NCBI RefSeq assembly: GCF_024586915.1
Contig: NZ_JANBVS010000007.1
Coordinates: 248,001-312,000, forward strand
Direction of reading: 5' to 3'
From: Bradyrhizobium sp. SRS-191
GTDB lineage: Bacteria; Pseudomonadota; Alphaproteobacteria; Rhizobiales; Xanthobacteraceae
Length of the DNA: 64,000 nt
Positions 50,605-58,972 of this stretch are shown here, piece after piece. The position numbers and the translations under genes are program-made. Numbering within the stretch: the first letter of the stretch is position 1; every line of letters begins with the position of its first letter. Below the pieces are notes generated by a model that saw nothing but the letters and a program-made list of their open reading frames with translations, did not search any database and was not told the DNA's origin.

Positions 50605-51473
50605 CGCCACCCGTTTTCCGATTTGCTCCAAGCCCCAACGGCTATCTCCATCTCGGACACGCCTATTCGGCGCTCTTGAACTTCCAGCGGGCGCAAGAGA
50701 GTGGCGGTCGCTTCCTGCTGCGCATCGAGGACATCGACCCCACCCGCTGCCGTCCCGATTATGAGCAGGCGATCTACGAGGATCTCGCCTGGCTCGGCAT
50801 CGCCTGGGCGCAGCCGGTGCGGCGGCAGTCGGAGCATCTCACCGAATATGGCGCCGCGCTGGCGCGGCTGCAGGCGACGGGGCTGGTCTATCCGAGCTTC
50901 GAGAGCCGGGCCGAGATCGCGCGGCTGGTCGCGCAACGGGATGGCGGCGGCGGCTGGCCGCGCGATCCCGACGGGGCGCCGCTCTACCCGGGGCAGGCCA
51001 AAATGCTCTCTGAGGCCCAGCGTGCAGAACTGATGGCGGGTGGGGCGCCCTATGCCCTGCGGCTGGATATGGCAGCGGCGGTCGCCCGCGTTGGCCGGCT
51101 GAGCTGGGAGGAGGCCGGCAGCGGGCCCGGTGGCGAGACGGGAGCGGTCGAGGCAAGGCCGGCCGCATGGGGCGACGTCATCCTGGCGCGCAAGGAAACG
51201 CCGACCAGCTACCATTTGTCCGTGGTCGTGGACGACGCGCTGCAGGGTGTGACCGAGGTGGTGCGCGGCCGCGACCTGTTTCATGCCACCAGCGTGCACC
51301 GGCTGCTGCAGGCCCTGCTCGGCCTACCGGTACCGGCCTATCGGCACCACCAACTGATTCGCGACGGGCAGGGCCACAAGCTGTCCAAGTCCACTCTGGC
51401 CACGGGATTGCGCACATTGCGCGCCGAAGGCGTCTCGCCGGCGGAAATCCGACACAGGATCGGCTTGGTCTAG
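50601..51473 (+). CDS. gluQ: Glutamyl-Q tRNA(Asp) synthetase
   Basis: This encodes 290 residues, the usual size of GluQ-RS, and starts at the ATG that overlaps the previous stop (ATGA). It has the class I HIGH-like motif APSPNGYLHLGHAYSA and the KMSKS-like motif DGQGHKLSKS. LLRIEDIDPTRCRPDY, the glutamate-activating core, is intact. It lacks the C-terminal anticodon-binding part of GluRS. It glutamylates queuosine at position 34 of tRNA(Asp). Position downstream of a damaged gene suggests it may rely on its own or read-through transcription. Confidence 0.92.
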
Positions 51474-51668
51474 CCGCGTCCGCCGCAAGTCCCGGCGTCT
51501 CCGAATGTTTCCGGCGGGGACAACCTCCGGGGCATCGTGACACCCGGAAACGACCGTGCCATGCTGCTTGATGGCGCGGGTTAATCGGGAGCTTCAATCG
51601 AAAGCGGCACGACGAGACATGACAGTAGAAGTGCCCCTTCGTTTGTCGGAGTTCATGTCACAGGGGCC

Positions 51669-53186
51669 ATGATGAAGCGCGTTCGGAACATGAGTACGGG
51701 GCGGCGGGGGCGACCGGCCAAGCCGGCTGCGCCCAGGCCATCCGGCGCGTCCAAGACGCGCGCTGTGAAGGCGCCCTCCAGGACGACCTCCTCTCGGACG
51801 ACATCCTCCAAGACGACCTCCGTGAGGACGCCGCCGTCCAAAGCACGCAAGCCGAAGACTGACGCGGCGAAGGCAACGCCTGCCAAGGTGCGCGCGAAGG
51901 CGCGGCCGCTGCAGAAGCACGTCCCCCAGGTCACTGCGCCGGCGGGGACGCGGCGACGTGCGGCCAAATCCAGAGCGCTGAAGGCCATGGCGGGGAAGCC
52001 GGCCCCAAAGACTGGTGCGGCTGCCCCGGGACCTGGCGTCGTGGAGGCCGCGCTTGCGGTCTTCGCGCACGAGGTGCGGACGCCCCTGACAGGCATTCTC
52101 GCCATCAGCGATCTGCTCGCCACCTCCGATCTCGGTGAGCGCGAGCGGCGCTGGGTCGATACGATCAAGGCCGGAGCCGAGCATCTGTCCAGTCTGGCGA
52201 CGCTGTTCGTCGCTGCCGCCAAGGACGAGACCACCGGCGCGGTCCTGCGCGAGGATCTGTTCGACCTGCGCGTGCTCGCGCGCGCGGCGGGCGACTCGTT
52301 GTCCGGCCGGGCCGCCGCCAAGGGGCTGGAGGCCAAGGTGGAGGTTTCCGACGCACTGCCGGCGCTCGTGGTCGGCGACCCCGTGCGGCTGCGCGCGGCG
52401 CTGGAAAACCTGATCGACAATGCGGTCAAGTTCACCGAGCAGGGCGGTGTGGCGTTGAGGATCGCGTTGGCCGGCAAGCCCGGGCGCGGCAAGGGCGGCC
52501 CGAAGGGCAAGGTGGCGGTCGCCTTCCACGTCTCGGACTCGGGCATCGGCCTGACGCTGCAGGAGATCAAGCGGCTATTCCGTCCCTTCAGCCAAGCCAA
52601 TGTCTCGATCGCCTCGCGCTTTGGGGGCGCGGGCCTCGGCCTGTCCTCGGTGCGGCAATTGGCGCGGGCGATGGGCGGCGACGTTGCGGTGGCGCCGCAT
52701 GAGGGCGGCGGCACGACCTTCACGCTGACCGTGACGCTGACAGTCGCGGCAGCGCCGCTCACGACGGCAGGGGGCGGCGAGGATGGCGTCACCCTGGCGC
52801 CGACGCGGCCGCTGCGCATCCTCGGGGTGGAAGACAATCCGTTCGGCCGGGTGGTGCTGAACACGATTCTCAACGAGCTCGGCCATCAGGCCGAGTTCAT
52901 CGGCCGCGGCGAGGCGGCGCCGGAACGGATCGCCTCGGGCAGCTACGATGCCGTGCTGATGGACATGGTGCTGCCGGGAATCAACGGCGTCGAAACCATT
53001 GCCCTGATCCGCGCCCTCGGTGCCCCCCATGGCGACATCCCAATCATCGGTGTCTCCGGGCGCGGCGAGGACGAGGCGGCGTCGCGCGCTGCCGGCGCGG
53101 ACGCGTTCCTGCTCAAGCCCGTCTCGCCGCGGGCTCTAGCGACTGCGCTTCTTGCAGCGACATCCCGCGCGGCAGCCGCGACTTGA
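51669..53186 (+). CDS. Soluble hybrid sensor kinase with AT-hook-like basic N-terminus
   Basis: This encodes 505 residues. Residues 1-~115 are rich in Lys, Arg, Ala, Ser and Thr, and begin with STGRRGRPAKPAAP, whose RGRP core is an AT-hook-type DNA-binding motif. The rest of that segment resembles histone H1 tails. The kinase part follows: His134 in VFAHEVRTPL, the N-box ENLIDNAVKF, DSGIGL and the G2 box GAGLGLSS. A receiver domain starts near 378 (ILGVEDNPF) with the phospho-acceptor Asp432 in LMDMVLPG and a lysine in FLLKPV. There are no transmembrane helices. Its end overlaps the convergent YihY gene by 74 bases. Confidence 0.88.
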   Translation: MMKRVRNMSTGRRGRPAKPAAPRPSGASKTRAVKAPSRTTSSRTTSSKTTSVRTPPSKARKPKTDAAKATPAKVRAKARPLQKHVPQVTAPAGTRRRAAKSRALKAMAGKPAPKTGAAAPGPGVVEAALAVFAHEVRTPLTGILAISDLLATSDLGERERRWVDTIKAGAEHLSSLATLFVAAAKDETTGAVLREDLFDLRVLARAAGDSLSGRAAAKGLEAKVEVSDALPALVVGDPVRLRAALENLIDNAVKFTEQGGVALRIALAGKPGRGKGGPKGKVAVAFHVSDSGIGLTLQEIKRLFRPFSQANVSIASRFGGAGLGLSSVRQLARAMGGDVAVAPHEGGGTTFTLTVTLTVAAAPLTTAGGGEDGVTLAPTRPLRILGVEDNPFGRVVLNTILNELGHQAEFIGRGEAAPERIASGSYDAVLMDMVLPGINGVETIALIRALGAPHGDIPIIGVSGRGEDEAASRAAGADAFLLKPVSPRALATALLAATSRAAAAT

Positions 53187-54102
53187 TGATCGATGCGTTC
53201 AATTCGCCGCCATACACGAAGATGGCGGCGATGAAATACAGGAACACCAGCGCGATGATGACCGAGGCGAGCCCCGCATACATCGTCACGTAGTTGTTGG
53301 CGAAGCGCGCCAGATACTGGCCGAACACGATGCCCGACACCAGCGAGGCGACGAAGGTGAAGACGATGCCGGGCATGATCTGCATGAAGCTGCGCCGGCC
53401 CGCCGGCAGCCAGGCATGCAGGATGAACAGCGCGACGACCAGCGCGCTGATGGTGATGCCGTAGCGTGAGAGATTGACGAAGCGCTCATTAGCCTCGACC
53501 GCCAGCGGCAGATAGCGCCGGGCGGTGGCCAGCATCAGCGGCCCGAGCACGATCAGGAACGACATCGCCAGTGCCGTGATGGCCGCGACCAGCGTGTAGC
53601 CGATCGATTCCAGCCGCAGCCAGTACCAGCGGCGCTGCTCGATCACGCCATAGGCGCGGTTGAGCGCCACCCTAAGCGCCTCGACGCCGTTCGAGGCGAA
53701 GTAGACCGCGAGCACGGCGCCGATGGTCAGCGCGTCGGTGCGGGTCGTGGTCAGCACATCGTGGATCTCGCCGGTCAGCGCGTCCGCGACCTGGGCCGGC
53801 CATGTCTCGAGAATGAGATTGGCGGCCTGGTCGGCCAGATCCTTCGAACCGAGAAAGCCGGCGAGCGAGGTCAGGACGATCAGGAACGGAAACAGCGCCA
53901 TCAGGGTCGACAGCGCGATATGGCTGGCGATCGCCCAGCCGTCGTCGGCGAGAAACGTGTAGAACGCATCCATGACGACGTGGAAGATGGTGCGAAGCGC
54001 CTTCACTTGTCCCTGCACTCCGCGACGGAATTGGCCTGATACAATCCAATAATACGGTGCCAAAAGCCAGCGGTTGCAGGGCCAGATGCGGCGATCCGGC
54101 AT
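53113..54102 (-). CDS. YihY/UPF0761 family membrane protein
   Basis: This encodes 329 residues from the ATG at 54102, with GGAG four bases upstream; an internal start near 54000 is possible. It has six or so hydrophobic helices (FFAIL-type, e.g. HIALSTLMALFPFLIVLTS, ALVVALFILHAWLPAGRR, SVIIALVFLYFIAAIFVYGGELNA). The early segment DGWAIASHIALSTLMALFPF is the family's hallmark. Older labels as ribonuclease BN are wrong. Function is unknown. Its 3' end overlaps the kinase gene in a tail-to-tail arrangement of 74 bases, so antisense transcription effects are possible. Confidence 0.85.
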   Translation of the reverse strand: MPDRRIWPCNRWLLAPYYWIVSGQFRRGVQGQVKALRTIFHVVMDAFYTFLADDGWAIASHIALSTLMALFPFLIVLTSLAGFLGSKDLADQAANLILETWPAQVADALTGEIHDVLTTTRTDALTIGAVLAVYFASNGVEALRVALNRAYGVIEQRRWYWLRLESIGYTLVAAITALAMSFLIVLGPLMLATARRYLPLAVEANERFVNLSRYGITISALVVALFILHAWLPAGRRSFMQIMPGIVFTFVASLVSGIVFGQYLARFANNYVTMYAGLASVIIALVFLYFIAAIFVYGGELNASIIKSRLPRGMSLQEAQSLEPAARRA

Positions 54103-54136
54103 GGCGCTCCTGCGTCCGCGGTGTTATCTAGCCCCA

Positions 54137-54331
54137 ATGGCTTCACTTCTCGGTAAATTCATCCTGCCCATCGCTGTCGGCGCGGTCGCGCTGGTGCTGT
54201 TTCTCGGCCTCGTCAACATGACGCGCGGCGGCTCGCCGAACCTGTCGCAGAAGCTGATGCGCTGGCGGGTGATCCTGCAGTTCGTGGCGATCGTCATTGC
54301 CATGGCGGCCATCTGGGCGATGGGGCGCTGA
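54137..54331 (+). CDS. Twin-transmembrane small protein (HIG1-like)
   Basis: This encodes 64 residues from the ATG at 54137, the first of a row of genes. Two helices (FILPIAVGAVALVLFLGLVNM and WRVILQFVAIVIAMAAIWAMG) are joined by a short polar loop (TRGGSPNLSQKLMR) with the Gln-Lys-Leu-Met-Arg-Trp-Arg sequence typical of alphaproteobacterial HIG1-related proteins. In mitochondria HIG1 proteins aid respiratory complexes, so a respiratory accessory role is likely by analogy. It sits 48 bases before the adenosyltransferase gene. Confidence 0.85.
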   Translation: MASLLGKFILPIAVGAVALVLFLGLVNMTRGGSPNLSQKLMRWRVILQFVAIVIAMAAIWAMGR

Positions 54332-54379
54332 GGTTCAGGCGCTTTCGGCGTCGAGACACGGAGACATTGAGAACACAGC

Positions 54380-54952
54380 ATGGTGGTCCTGAATCGTATC
54401 TACACGCGCACCGGTGACGACGGGACGACCGCGCTCGGCAATGGCGAGCGCCGCCCCAAGTTCGATCTGCGCGTCTCCGCCTATGGAACCGTCGATGAGA
54501 CCAACGCGGCGATCGGTGTCGTCCGGCTGCATCTGGCCGACGCGCCGGAGATCGACGCGATGCTCGGCTTGATCCAGAACGATCTGTTCGATCTGGGTGC
54601 CGACCTGGCGGTGCCGCAGCGCGAAGGCAAGGCGGAGCGGCTGCGCGTCGTCGCCAGCCAGGTCGATCGCTTGGAGCGCGACATCGACACGTTGAATGAG
54701 AAGCTTGCGCCGCTGACCTCGTTCGTGCTTCCCGGTGGAACCCCGGCCGCAGCGCATCTGCATGTCGCGCGTACCATTTGCCGCAGGGCGGAACGGATCA
54801 TGGCGGAACTCGCTTCCCGCCCGGAGGAGCCGGTCAGCGAGGCCGCCATTCGTTATATGAACCGGCTGTCGGATTTCCTGTTCGTCGCCAGCCGGGCCGC
54901 GAACCGGAATGGCGCCGGCGACGTGTTATGGGTGCCGGGGCAAAACCGTTAA
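54380..54952 (+). CDS. Cob(I)alamin adenosyltransferase (PduO type)
   Basis: This encodes 190 residues. The ATP-binding N-terminus YTRTGDDGTTALGNGERRPK is the PduO-type signature. Further on are VDETNAAIGVVRL, IQNDLFDLGADLA and the C-terminal RTICRRAERIM and YMNRLSDFLFVASRAAN. It transfers the adenosyl group of ATP to cob(I)alamin to form coenzyme B12. The cobalamin-dependent enzyme served is not in the window; methylmalonyl-CoA mutase is a typical user. Two 11-bp direct repeats lie at its stop, ahead of etfB. Confidence 0.93.
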   Translation: MVVLNRIYTRTGDDGTTALGNGERRPKFDLRVSAYGTVDETNAAIGVVRLHLADAPEIDAMLGLIQNDLFDLGADLAVPQREGKAERLRVVASQVDRLERDIDTLNEKLAPLTSFVLPGGTPAAAHLHVARTICRRAERIMAELASRPEEPVSEAAIRYMNRLSDFLFVASRAANRNGAGDVLWVPGQNR

Positions 54953-54972
54953 CCCGCAACCCCGTTAACCCG
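54946..54972. promoter_or_regulatory. Two 11-bp direct repeats upstream of etfBA
   Basis: CCGTTAACCCG occurs at 54946-54956 and 54962-54972, a 16-base period. The core GTTAAC is palindromic. The repeats overlap the end of the adenosyltransferase gene and lie 114 bases before etfB. A possible promoter, TTGACC at 55010 with a weak -10 near 55033, follows. A regulator binding site is possible; no regulator is known. Confidence 0.3.
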
Positions 54973-55086
54973 GAGGCGTGCGGGCTGGCGTTTTTTCGCC
55001 CCTCGCGCGTTGACCGGGGGGTACGGGCGCTTTAGGTTCCGCGCCCGAAAGATCAACCCCGGACAATTGAGAGCGAAAGAGGATCG

Positions 55087-55836
55087 ATGAAGGTTCTGGT
55101 GCCGGTCAAGCGGGTGGTCGACTACAACGTCAAGGTCCGCGTCAAGAGCGACGGATCGGGCGTTGAGCTCGCCAACGTCAAGATGTCGATGAATCCGTTC
55201 GACGAGATCGCCGTCGAGGAAGCGCTGCGGCTGAAGGAAGCCGGCAAGGCGACCGAGGTCGTCGTGGTCTCGATCGGGCCCGCGCAAGCGTCCGAGACGA
55301 TCCGCACCGCGCTTGCGATGGGCGCCGACCGCGGCATCCTGGTCAAGGCCGAAGGCAACGTGGAACCGCTCGCGGTCGCCAAGATCCTCAAGGCCGTGGC
55401 TCAGGAAGAGCAGCCGGGACTGATCATCCTCGGCAAGCAGGCGATCGACGATGACTCGAACCAGACCGGCCAGATGCTGGCCGCGCTGCTCGGCTGGGCG
55501 CAGGCGACCTTCGCCTCCAAGCTCGAGGTCGAAGGCTCCGACTTCAAGGTCACCCGCGAGGTCGATGGCGGCCTGCAGACCGTGAAGCTGAAGGGACCGG
55601 CGATCGTCACCACCGATCTCCGCCTCAACGAGCCGCGCTACGCGTCGCTGCCGAACATCATGAAGGCGAAGAAGAAGCCGATCGCCGAGAAGACCGCCGC
55701 CGACACCGGTGTCGATCTCACGCCGCGGCTCGAGGTGATCAAGACCGCCGAGCCGGCGGGCCGCAAGGCCGGCGTCAAGGTGAAGGACGTCGCCGAGCTC
55801 GTTTCCAAACTCAAGACCGAGGCGGGGGTGCTCTGA
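55087..55836 (+). CDS. etfB: Electron-transfer flavoprotein beta subunit
   Basis: This encodes 249 residues with AGAGG before the ATG. It opens [20 protein letters not shown] as usual for EtfB. The AMP-binding and conserved stretches include [41 protein letters not shown] and the C-terminal recognition-loop region [17 protein letters not shown], which in the family contacts acyl-CoA dehydrogenases. It pairs with EtfA (start overlapping its stop) and carries electrons from dehydrogenases to ETF:ubiquinone oxidoreductase. This is the housekeeping type; fixA-like versions differ and lack this neighbourhood. Confidence 0.95.
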   Translation: MKVLVPVKRVVDYNVKVRVKSDGSGVELANVKMSMNPFDEIAVEEALRLKEAGKATEVVVVSIGPAQASETIRTALAMGADRGILVKAEGNVEPLAVAKILKAVAQEEQPGLIILGKQAIDDDSNQTGQMLAALLGWAQATFASKLEVEGSDFKVTREVDGGLQTVKLKGPAIVTTDLRLNEPRYASLPNIMKAKKKPIAEKTAADTGVDLTPRLEVIKTAEPAGRKAGVKVKDVAELVSKLKTEAGVL

Positions 55837-56771
55837 TGGCCACGCTGCTGATTGCCGAACACGACAACGCTGGAATCAAGGACGCGACCAACAAGGCGCT
55901 GACGGCGGCTACAGCCCTCGGCGCCGACGTCGACGTGCTGGTCGCCGGCCAGGGCGCCAAGGGCGCGGCGGACGCTGCCGCCAAGCTCGCCGGCGTCAAG
56001 AAGGTGCTGCTCGCCGATGATGCGGCCTATGCGCATGATCTCGCTGAGCCGCTGGCCGATCTCGTCGTCAAGCTCGCCGCCAACTACGACTCGATCGTCG
56101 CGCCTGCGACCTCGCGCTTCAAGAACGTGATGCCGCGCATCGCCGCCCTGCTCGACGTGATGCAGGTGTCGGAGATCATCAAGGTCGTCGCGCCCGACAC
56201 GTTCGAGCGGCCGATCTATGCCGGCAACGCGATCCAGACCGTGAAGTCGAAGGACGCCAAGAAGGTCATCACCGTCCGCACGTCCACCTTCGCCGCCGCG
56301 GGCGAGGGTGGCAGCGCGGCGGTGGAGAGCGTCGCTGCGGCCGGTGATCCGGCGCTGTCGAGCTTCGTCGGCGAGGAGGTCGCCAAGAGCGATCGCCCCG
56401 AGCTGACCTCGGCCAAGATCATCGTCTCCGGCGGCCGCGCGATGCAGAGCCGCGAGAACTTCGCCAAGTACATCGAGCCGCTCGCCGACAAGCTCGGCGC
56501 CGGTGTCGGCGCCTCGCGCGCCGCGGTCGATGCCGGCTACGCGCCGAACGACTGGCAGGTCGGTCAGACCGGCAAGGTGGTGGCGCCGGAGCTGTACGTC
56601 GCGGTCGGCATTTCAGGCGCCATTCAGCATCTGGCTGGCATGAAGGACTCCAAGGTGATCGTCGCGATCAACAAGGACGAGGACGCGCCGATCTTCCAGG
56701 TCGCCGATTACGGCCTGGTGGCGGATCTCTATCAGGCGGTTCCCGAGCTGACGGACGCGCTCGGCAAGTAA
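55836..56771 (+). CDS. etfA: Electron-transfer flavoprotein alpha subunit
   Basis: This encodes 311 residues. The ATG at 55836 shares its A with the stop of etfB (TGATG), so translation is coupled. The N-terminal half has the AMP-domain relative. The FAD-binding C-terminal domain has SGGRAMQSRENF, GAGVGASRAAVDAGYAPNDWQVGQTGK, LYVAVGISGAIQHLAGMKDS and AINKDEDAPIFQVADYGLV. It forms the FAD-containing half of the heterodimer. A strong hairpin terminator follows within ten bases. Confidence 0.95.
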   Translation: MATLLIAEHDNAGIKDATNKALTAATALGADVDVLVAGQGAKGAADAAAKLAGVKKVLLADDAAYAHDLAEPLADLVVKLAANYDSIVAPATSRFKNVMPRIAALLDVMQVSEIIKVVAPDTFERPIYAGNAIQTVKSKDAKKVITVRTSTFAAAGEGGSAAVESVAAAGDPALSSFVGEEVAKSDRPELTSAKIIVSGGRAMQSRENFAKYIEPLADKLGAGVGASRAAVDAGYAPNDWQVGQTGKVVAPELYVAVGISGAIQHLAGMKDSKVIVAINKDEDAPIFQVADYGLVADLYQAVPELTDALGK

Positions 56772-56779
56772 TCCTGCTA

Positions 56780-56812
56780 ACACCGGCCGCATGGGACTGC
56801 TGCGGCCGGTGT
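56780..56812 (+). terminator. 12-bp perfect hairpin after etfA
   Basis: Arms 56780-56791 and 56801-56812 pair perfectly over 12 bases with a 9-base loop, followed by CTTATCTGTT. It lies 9 bases after the etfA stop and is probably the transcription terminator of etfBA. Confidence 0.7.
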
Positions 56813-56869
56813 CTTATCTGTTAAGGGCATGGATGGGCGCGATGGCGCGCCGTCCCGGTGGATGACAAC

Positions 56870-57748
56870 ATGGCTCAGATCAACAAGCTCGGTGTGATCG
56901 GCGCAGGACAGATGGGCAACGGCATCGCGCATGTCGCCGCGCTGGCCGGGCTCGACGTGGTGCTCAACGACGTCACCTCGGACCGGTTGAAATCGGGCAT
57001 GGCGACCATCAACGGCAACCTGACGCGTCAGGTCGCGAAGAAGATGATCTCCGAGGAGGCCCGAACCGAGGCTCTCAAGCACATCTCCCTGACCGACAGC
57101 CTGGACGGGCTGGCCGATTGCGATCTCGTGATCGAGACCGCGATCGAGAAGGAGGACGTCAAGCGCAAGATCTTCCACGATCTCTGCGCCACGCTGAAGC
57201 CGGAGGCGATCATCGCCTCCAACACCTCGTCGATCTCGATCACGCGGCTTGCCGCCTGCACCGACCGTCCCGAGCGCTTCATCGGCATCCATTTCATGAA
57301 CCCGGTTCCGCTGATGGAGCTGGTGGAACTGATCCGCGGCATCGCCACCGACGACGCCACCTTCGAGGCCGCCAAGGAGTTCGTCGGGCGGCTCGGCAAG
57401 CAGGTCGCGGTGTCCGAGGATTTCCCGGCCTTCATCGTCAACCGCGTGCTGCTGCCGATGATCAACGAGGCGATCTACACGCTGTATGAAGGCGTCGGGA
57501 ACGTCGAGGCGATCGACGCGGCGATGAAGCTCGGCGCGCATCACCCGATGGGGCCGCTGGAGCTCGCCGATTTCATCGGCCTGGATACCTGTCTGTCGAT
57601 CATGCAGGTGCTGCATGAAGGGCTCGCGGATTCGAAGTACCGGCCGTGTCCGTTGCTGGTGAAATACGTCGAGGCCGGCTGGCTCGGCCGCAAGACGCAG
57701 CGCGGCTTCTACGACTATCGCGGCCCCAAGCCGGTGCCGACCCGCTGA
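56870..57748 (+). CDS. 3-hydroxybutyryl-CoA dehydrogenase
   Basis: This encodes 292 residues from the ATG at 56870, four codons inside the longest frame, matching the family start MAQINKLGVIGAGQMGNGIA, an NAD-binding Rossmann loop. Next come IETAIEKEDVKRKIF, IASNTSSISITRLA and the catalytic region FIGIHFMNPVPLMELVELI with His and Glu. The C-terminal helical domain includes GAHHPMGPLELADFIGLD. It oxidises L-3-hydroxyacyl-CoA, mainly C4, with NAD and serves fatty-acid or polyhydroxybutyrate metabolism. It lies after the etfBA terminator, so it likely has its own promoter. Confidence 0.93.
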   Translation: MAQINKLGVIGAGQMGNGIAHVAALAGLDVVLNDVTSDRLKSGMATINGNLTRQVAKKMISEEARTEALKHISLTDSLDGLADCDLVIETAIEKEDVKRKIFHDLCATLKPEAIIASNTSSISITRLAACTDRPERFIGIHFMNPVPLMELVELIRGIATDDATFEAAKEFVGRLGKQVAVSEDFPAFIVNRVLLPMINEAIYTLYEGVGNVEAIDAAMKLGAHHPMGPLELADFIGLDTCLSIMQVLHEGLADSKYRPCPLLVKYVEAGWLGRKTQRGFYDYRGPKPVPTR

Positions 57749-57819
57749 AACAATCTGAAACGATCCACACGCTTCGTTAAGGCTGATCGGTTACCTTCAG
57801 CGTAACGAGGTATATGCGT

Positions 57820-58017
57820 ATGGATATGAGCTTGGTGGCTGCGGTCATGGCGCAGCAGGCGAGTGCGACCCAGCAGCAGGTCGCCACGTCGGTGTTGAAG
57901 CAGAACTTGAATGCGCAGAAGGACGCCGTCCTGACCCTGCTCGGCGGCGCGCAGCAGACGCTGTCGCTCGCCAATGTCGGCCCCGGCGTCGGCGGCAACC
58001 TGAATATCGCGGCCTGA
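57820..58017 (+). CDS. YjfB-like small putative motility protein
   Basis: This encodes 65 residues from the ATG at 57820; GAGG is nine bases away. The sequence MDMSLVAAVMAQQASATQQQ is a helical, Gln-rich start, followed by ATSVLKQNLNAQKDAVLTLL, a Leu-rich helix. This matches the YjfB family (putative motility protein), which has no demonstrated biochemical role. There are no flagellar genes near by. It is probably a soluble, alpha-helical protein. Confidence 0.7.
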   Translation: MDMSLVAAVMAQQASATQQQVATSVLKQNLNAQKDAVLTLLGGAQQTLSLANVGPGVGGNLNIAA

Positions 58018-58044
58018 GCGGGACGACTTTTCTTCCCCCATCCG

Positions 58045-58150
58045 CAGTCATTCCGGGGCGATGCGCAGCACCGAACCCGGAATCCCGAGCTTATTGGACT
58101 CATCTCCAGATTCCGGGTTCAGCCCTGGCGGGCTGCCCCGGAATGACGGC
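58045..58150. repeat. Palindromic intergenic repeat, GTCATTCCGGGGC type
   Basis: GTCATTCCGGGGC at the left is complementary to GCCCCGGAATGAC at the right. Inner GAACCCGGAATC pairs with GATTCCGGGTTC. The unit spans most of the gap between the YjfB gene and the tlpA end and forms a near-complete inverted repeat. It is a different family from the GTCATGGCC units. Confidence 0.75.
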
Positions 58151-58185
58151 CGTTGTGATCATGACGGCCGTGGTGATGGGCGACC

Positions 58186-58875
58186 TTACAGCCCCGCCGC
58201 CGCCTTCGACGTCGCCGCCTGGATCAGCTTGAGCGCGTCGGCGCTGTCCCATTCCGCCGGTCCCGCGATGGTGGCGATCTCGCAGCCATTGCCGTCGACC
58301 AGCACCGAGGTCGGCATGCCCAGCGCGCGGCCGACTGCCTTCAAATCCTGGAACACTTTTGCCTTCGCGTCGCTGAAATAGGCGAGCTGCGTCAGCTTGG
58401 CGTCGGCGAGGAATGTCTTCGGCTTCTCCGGGTCGCGGGTGTCGATGTTCACAGCGACGACCTGGAACGCGTCGCTGCCGAGCTTGGCCTGCAGGCCGTC
58501 CAGCGCGGGCATCTCCTTGCGGCAGGGCACGCACCAGGTCGCCCAGAGGTTCAAAAGTACCGTTTTGCCGCGGAAATCCGACAGCTTCTTCGCCGCGCCG
58601 CTTGCGTCCTCGAAGGCGAGGTCCGGCAGCCGCAGCGGCGCCTTGGCGGCCGTCAGCGCGGCCACCTCGCCCTTGATCAGCGGCGCCAGCCGCGCGGCGG
58701 TGTCGACCGCCGCCTGGCAGGCCTGGTCGCCGGCCGGCTTGCCCTTCAAAAGTCCCCCGAACGCCACCGCCGCGATGCCGGCCACGGCGATGACAGCCAC
58801 GGCGCCGGCGGCGAGCACGGTTCGGCCGCGCGAGGCGGGGCGGGCAGGGGACGTCTCTGGCTTATCGTTTGTCAT
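58186..58875 (-). CDS. tlpA: Thiol:disulfide interchange protein TlpA
   Basis: This encodes 229 residues from the ATG at 58875. An N-terminal anchor helix ([22 protein letters not shown]) holds a periplasmic thioredoxin domain with Cys115-Val-Pro-Cys118 in [18 protein letters not shown]. Segments such as [15 protein letters not shown] and [28 protein letters not shown] agree closely with what I remember of the Bradyrhizobium japonicum TlpA. That protein reduces thiols needed for copper delivery to cytochrome oxidase. It is divergent from argH, 97 bases apart. Confidence 0.92.
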   Translation of the reverse strand: MTNDKPETSPARPASRGRTVLAAGAVAVIAVAGIAAVAFGGLLKGKPAGDQACQAAVDTAARLAPLIKGEVAALTAAKAPLRLPDLAFEDASGAAKKLSDFRGKTVLLNLWATWCVPCRKEMPALDGLQAKLGSDAFQVVAVNIDTRDPEKPKTFLADAKLTQLAYFSDAKAKVFQDLKAVGRALGMPTSVLVDGNGCEIATIAGPAEWDSADALKLIQAATSKAAAGL

Positions 58876-58972
58876 CTCGGGTCGGTTGCGGCTATCAGAG
58901 GCGCGAATTTCAGGGCGCACGAAACGGTGTGTCCCATCCAGACGCGGTCATCAAGGTTTAAGAGCGGCAGGC

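Noticed and set aside
53113..54102. Ribonuclease BN
   Set aside because: The YihY/UPF0761 family was once given that name by error; true RNase BN is a metallo-beta-lactamase-fold enzyme.
55087..56771. Symbiotic fixAB genes
   Set aside because: The neighbours (adenosyltransferase, hydroxyacyl-CoA dehydrogenase) and the absence of fixC/fixX point to housekeeping etfBA.
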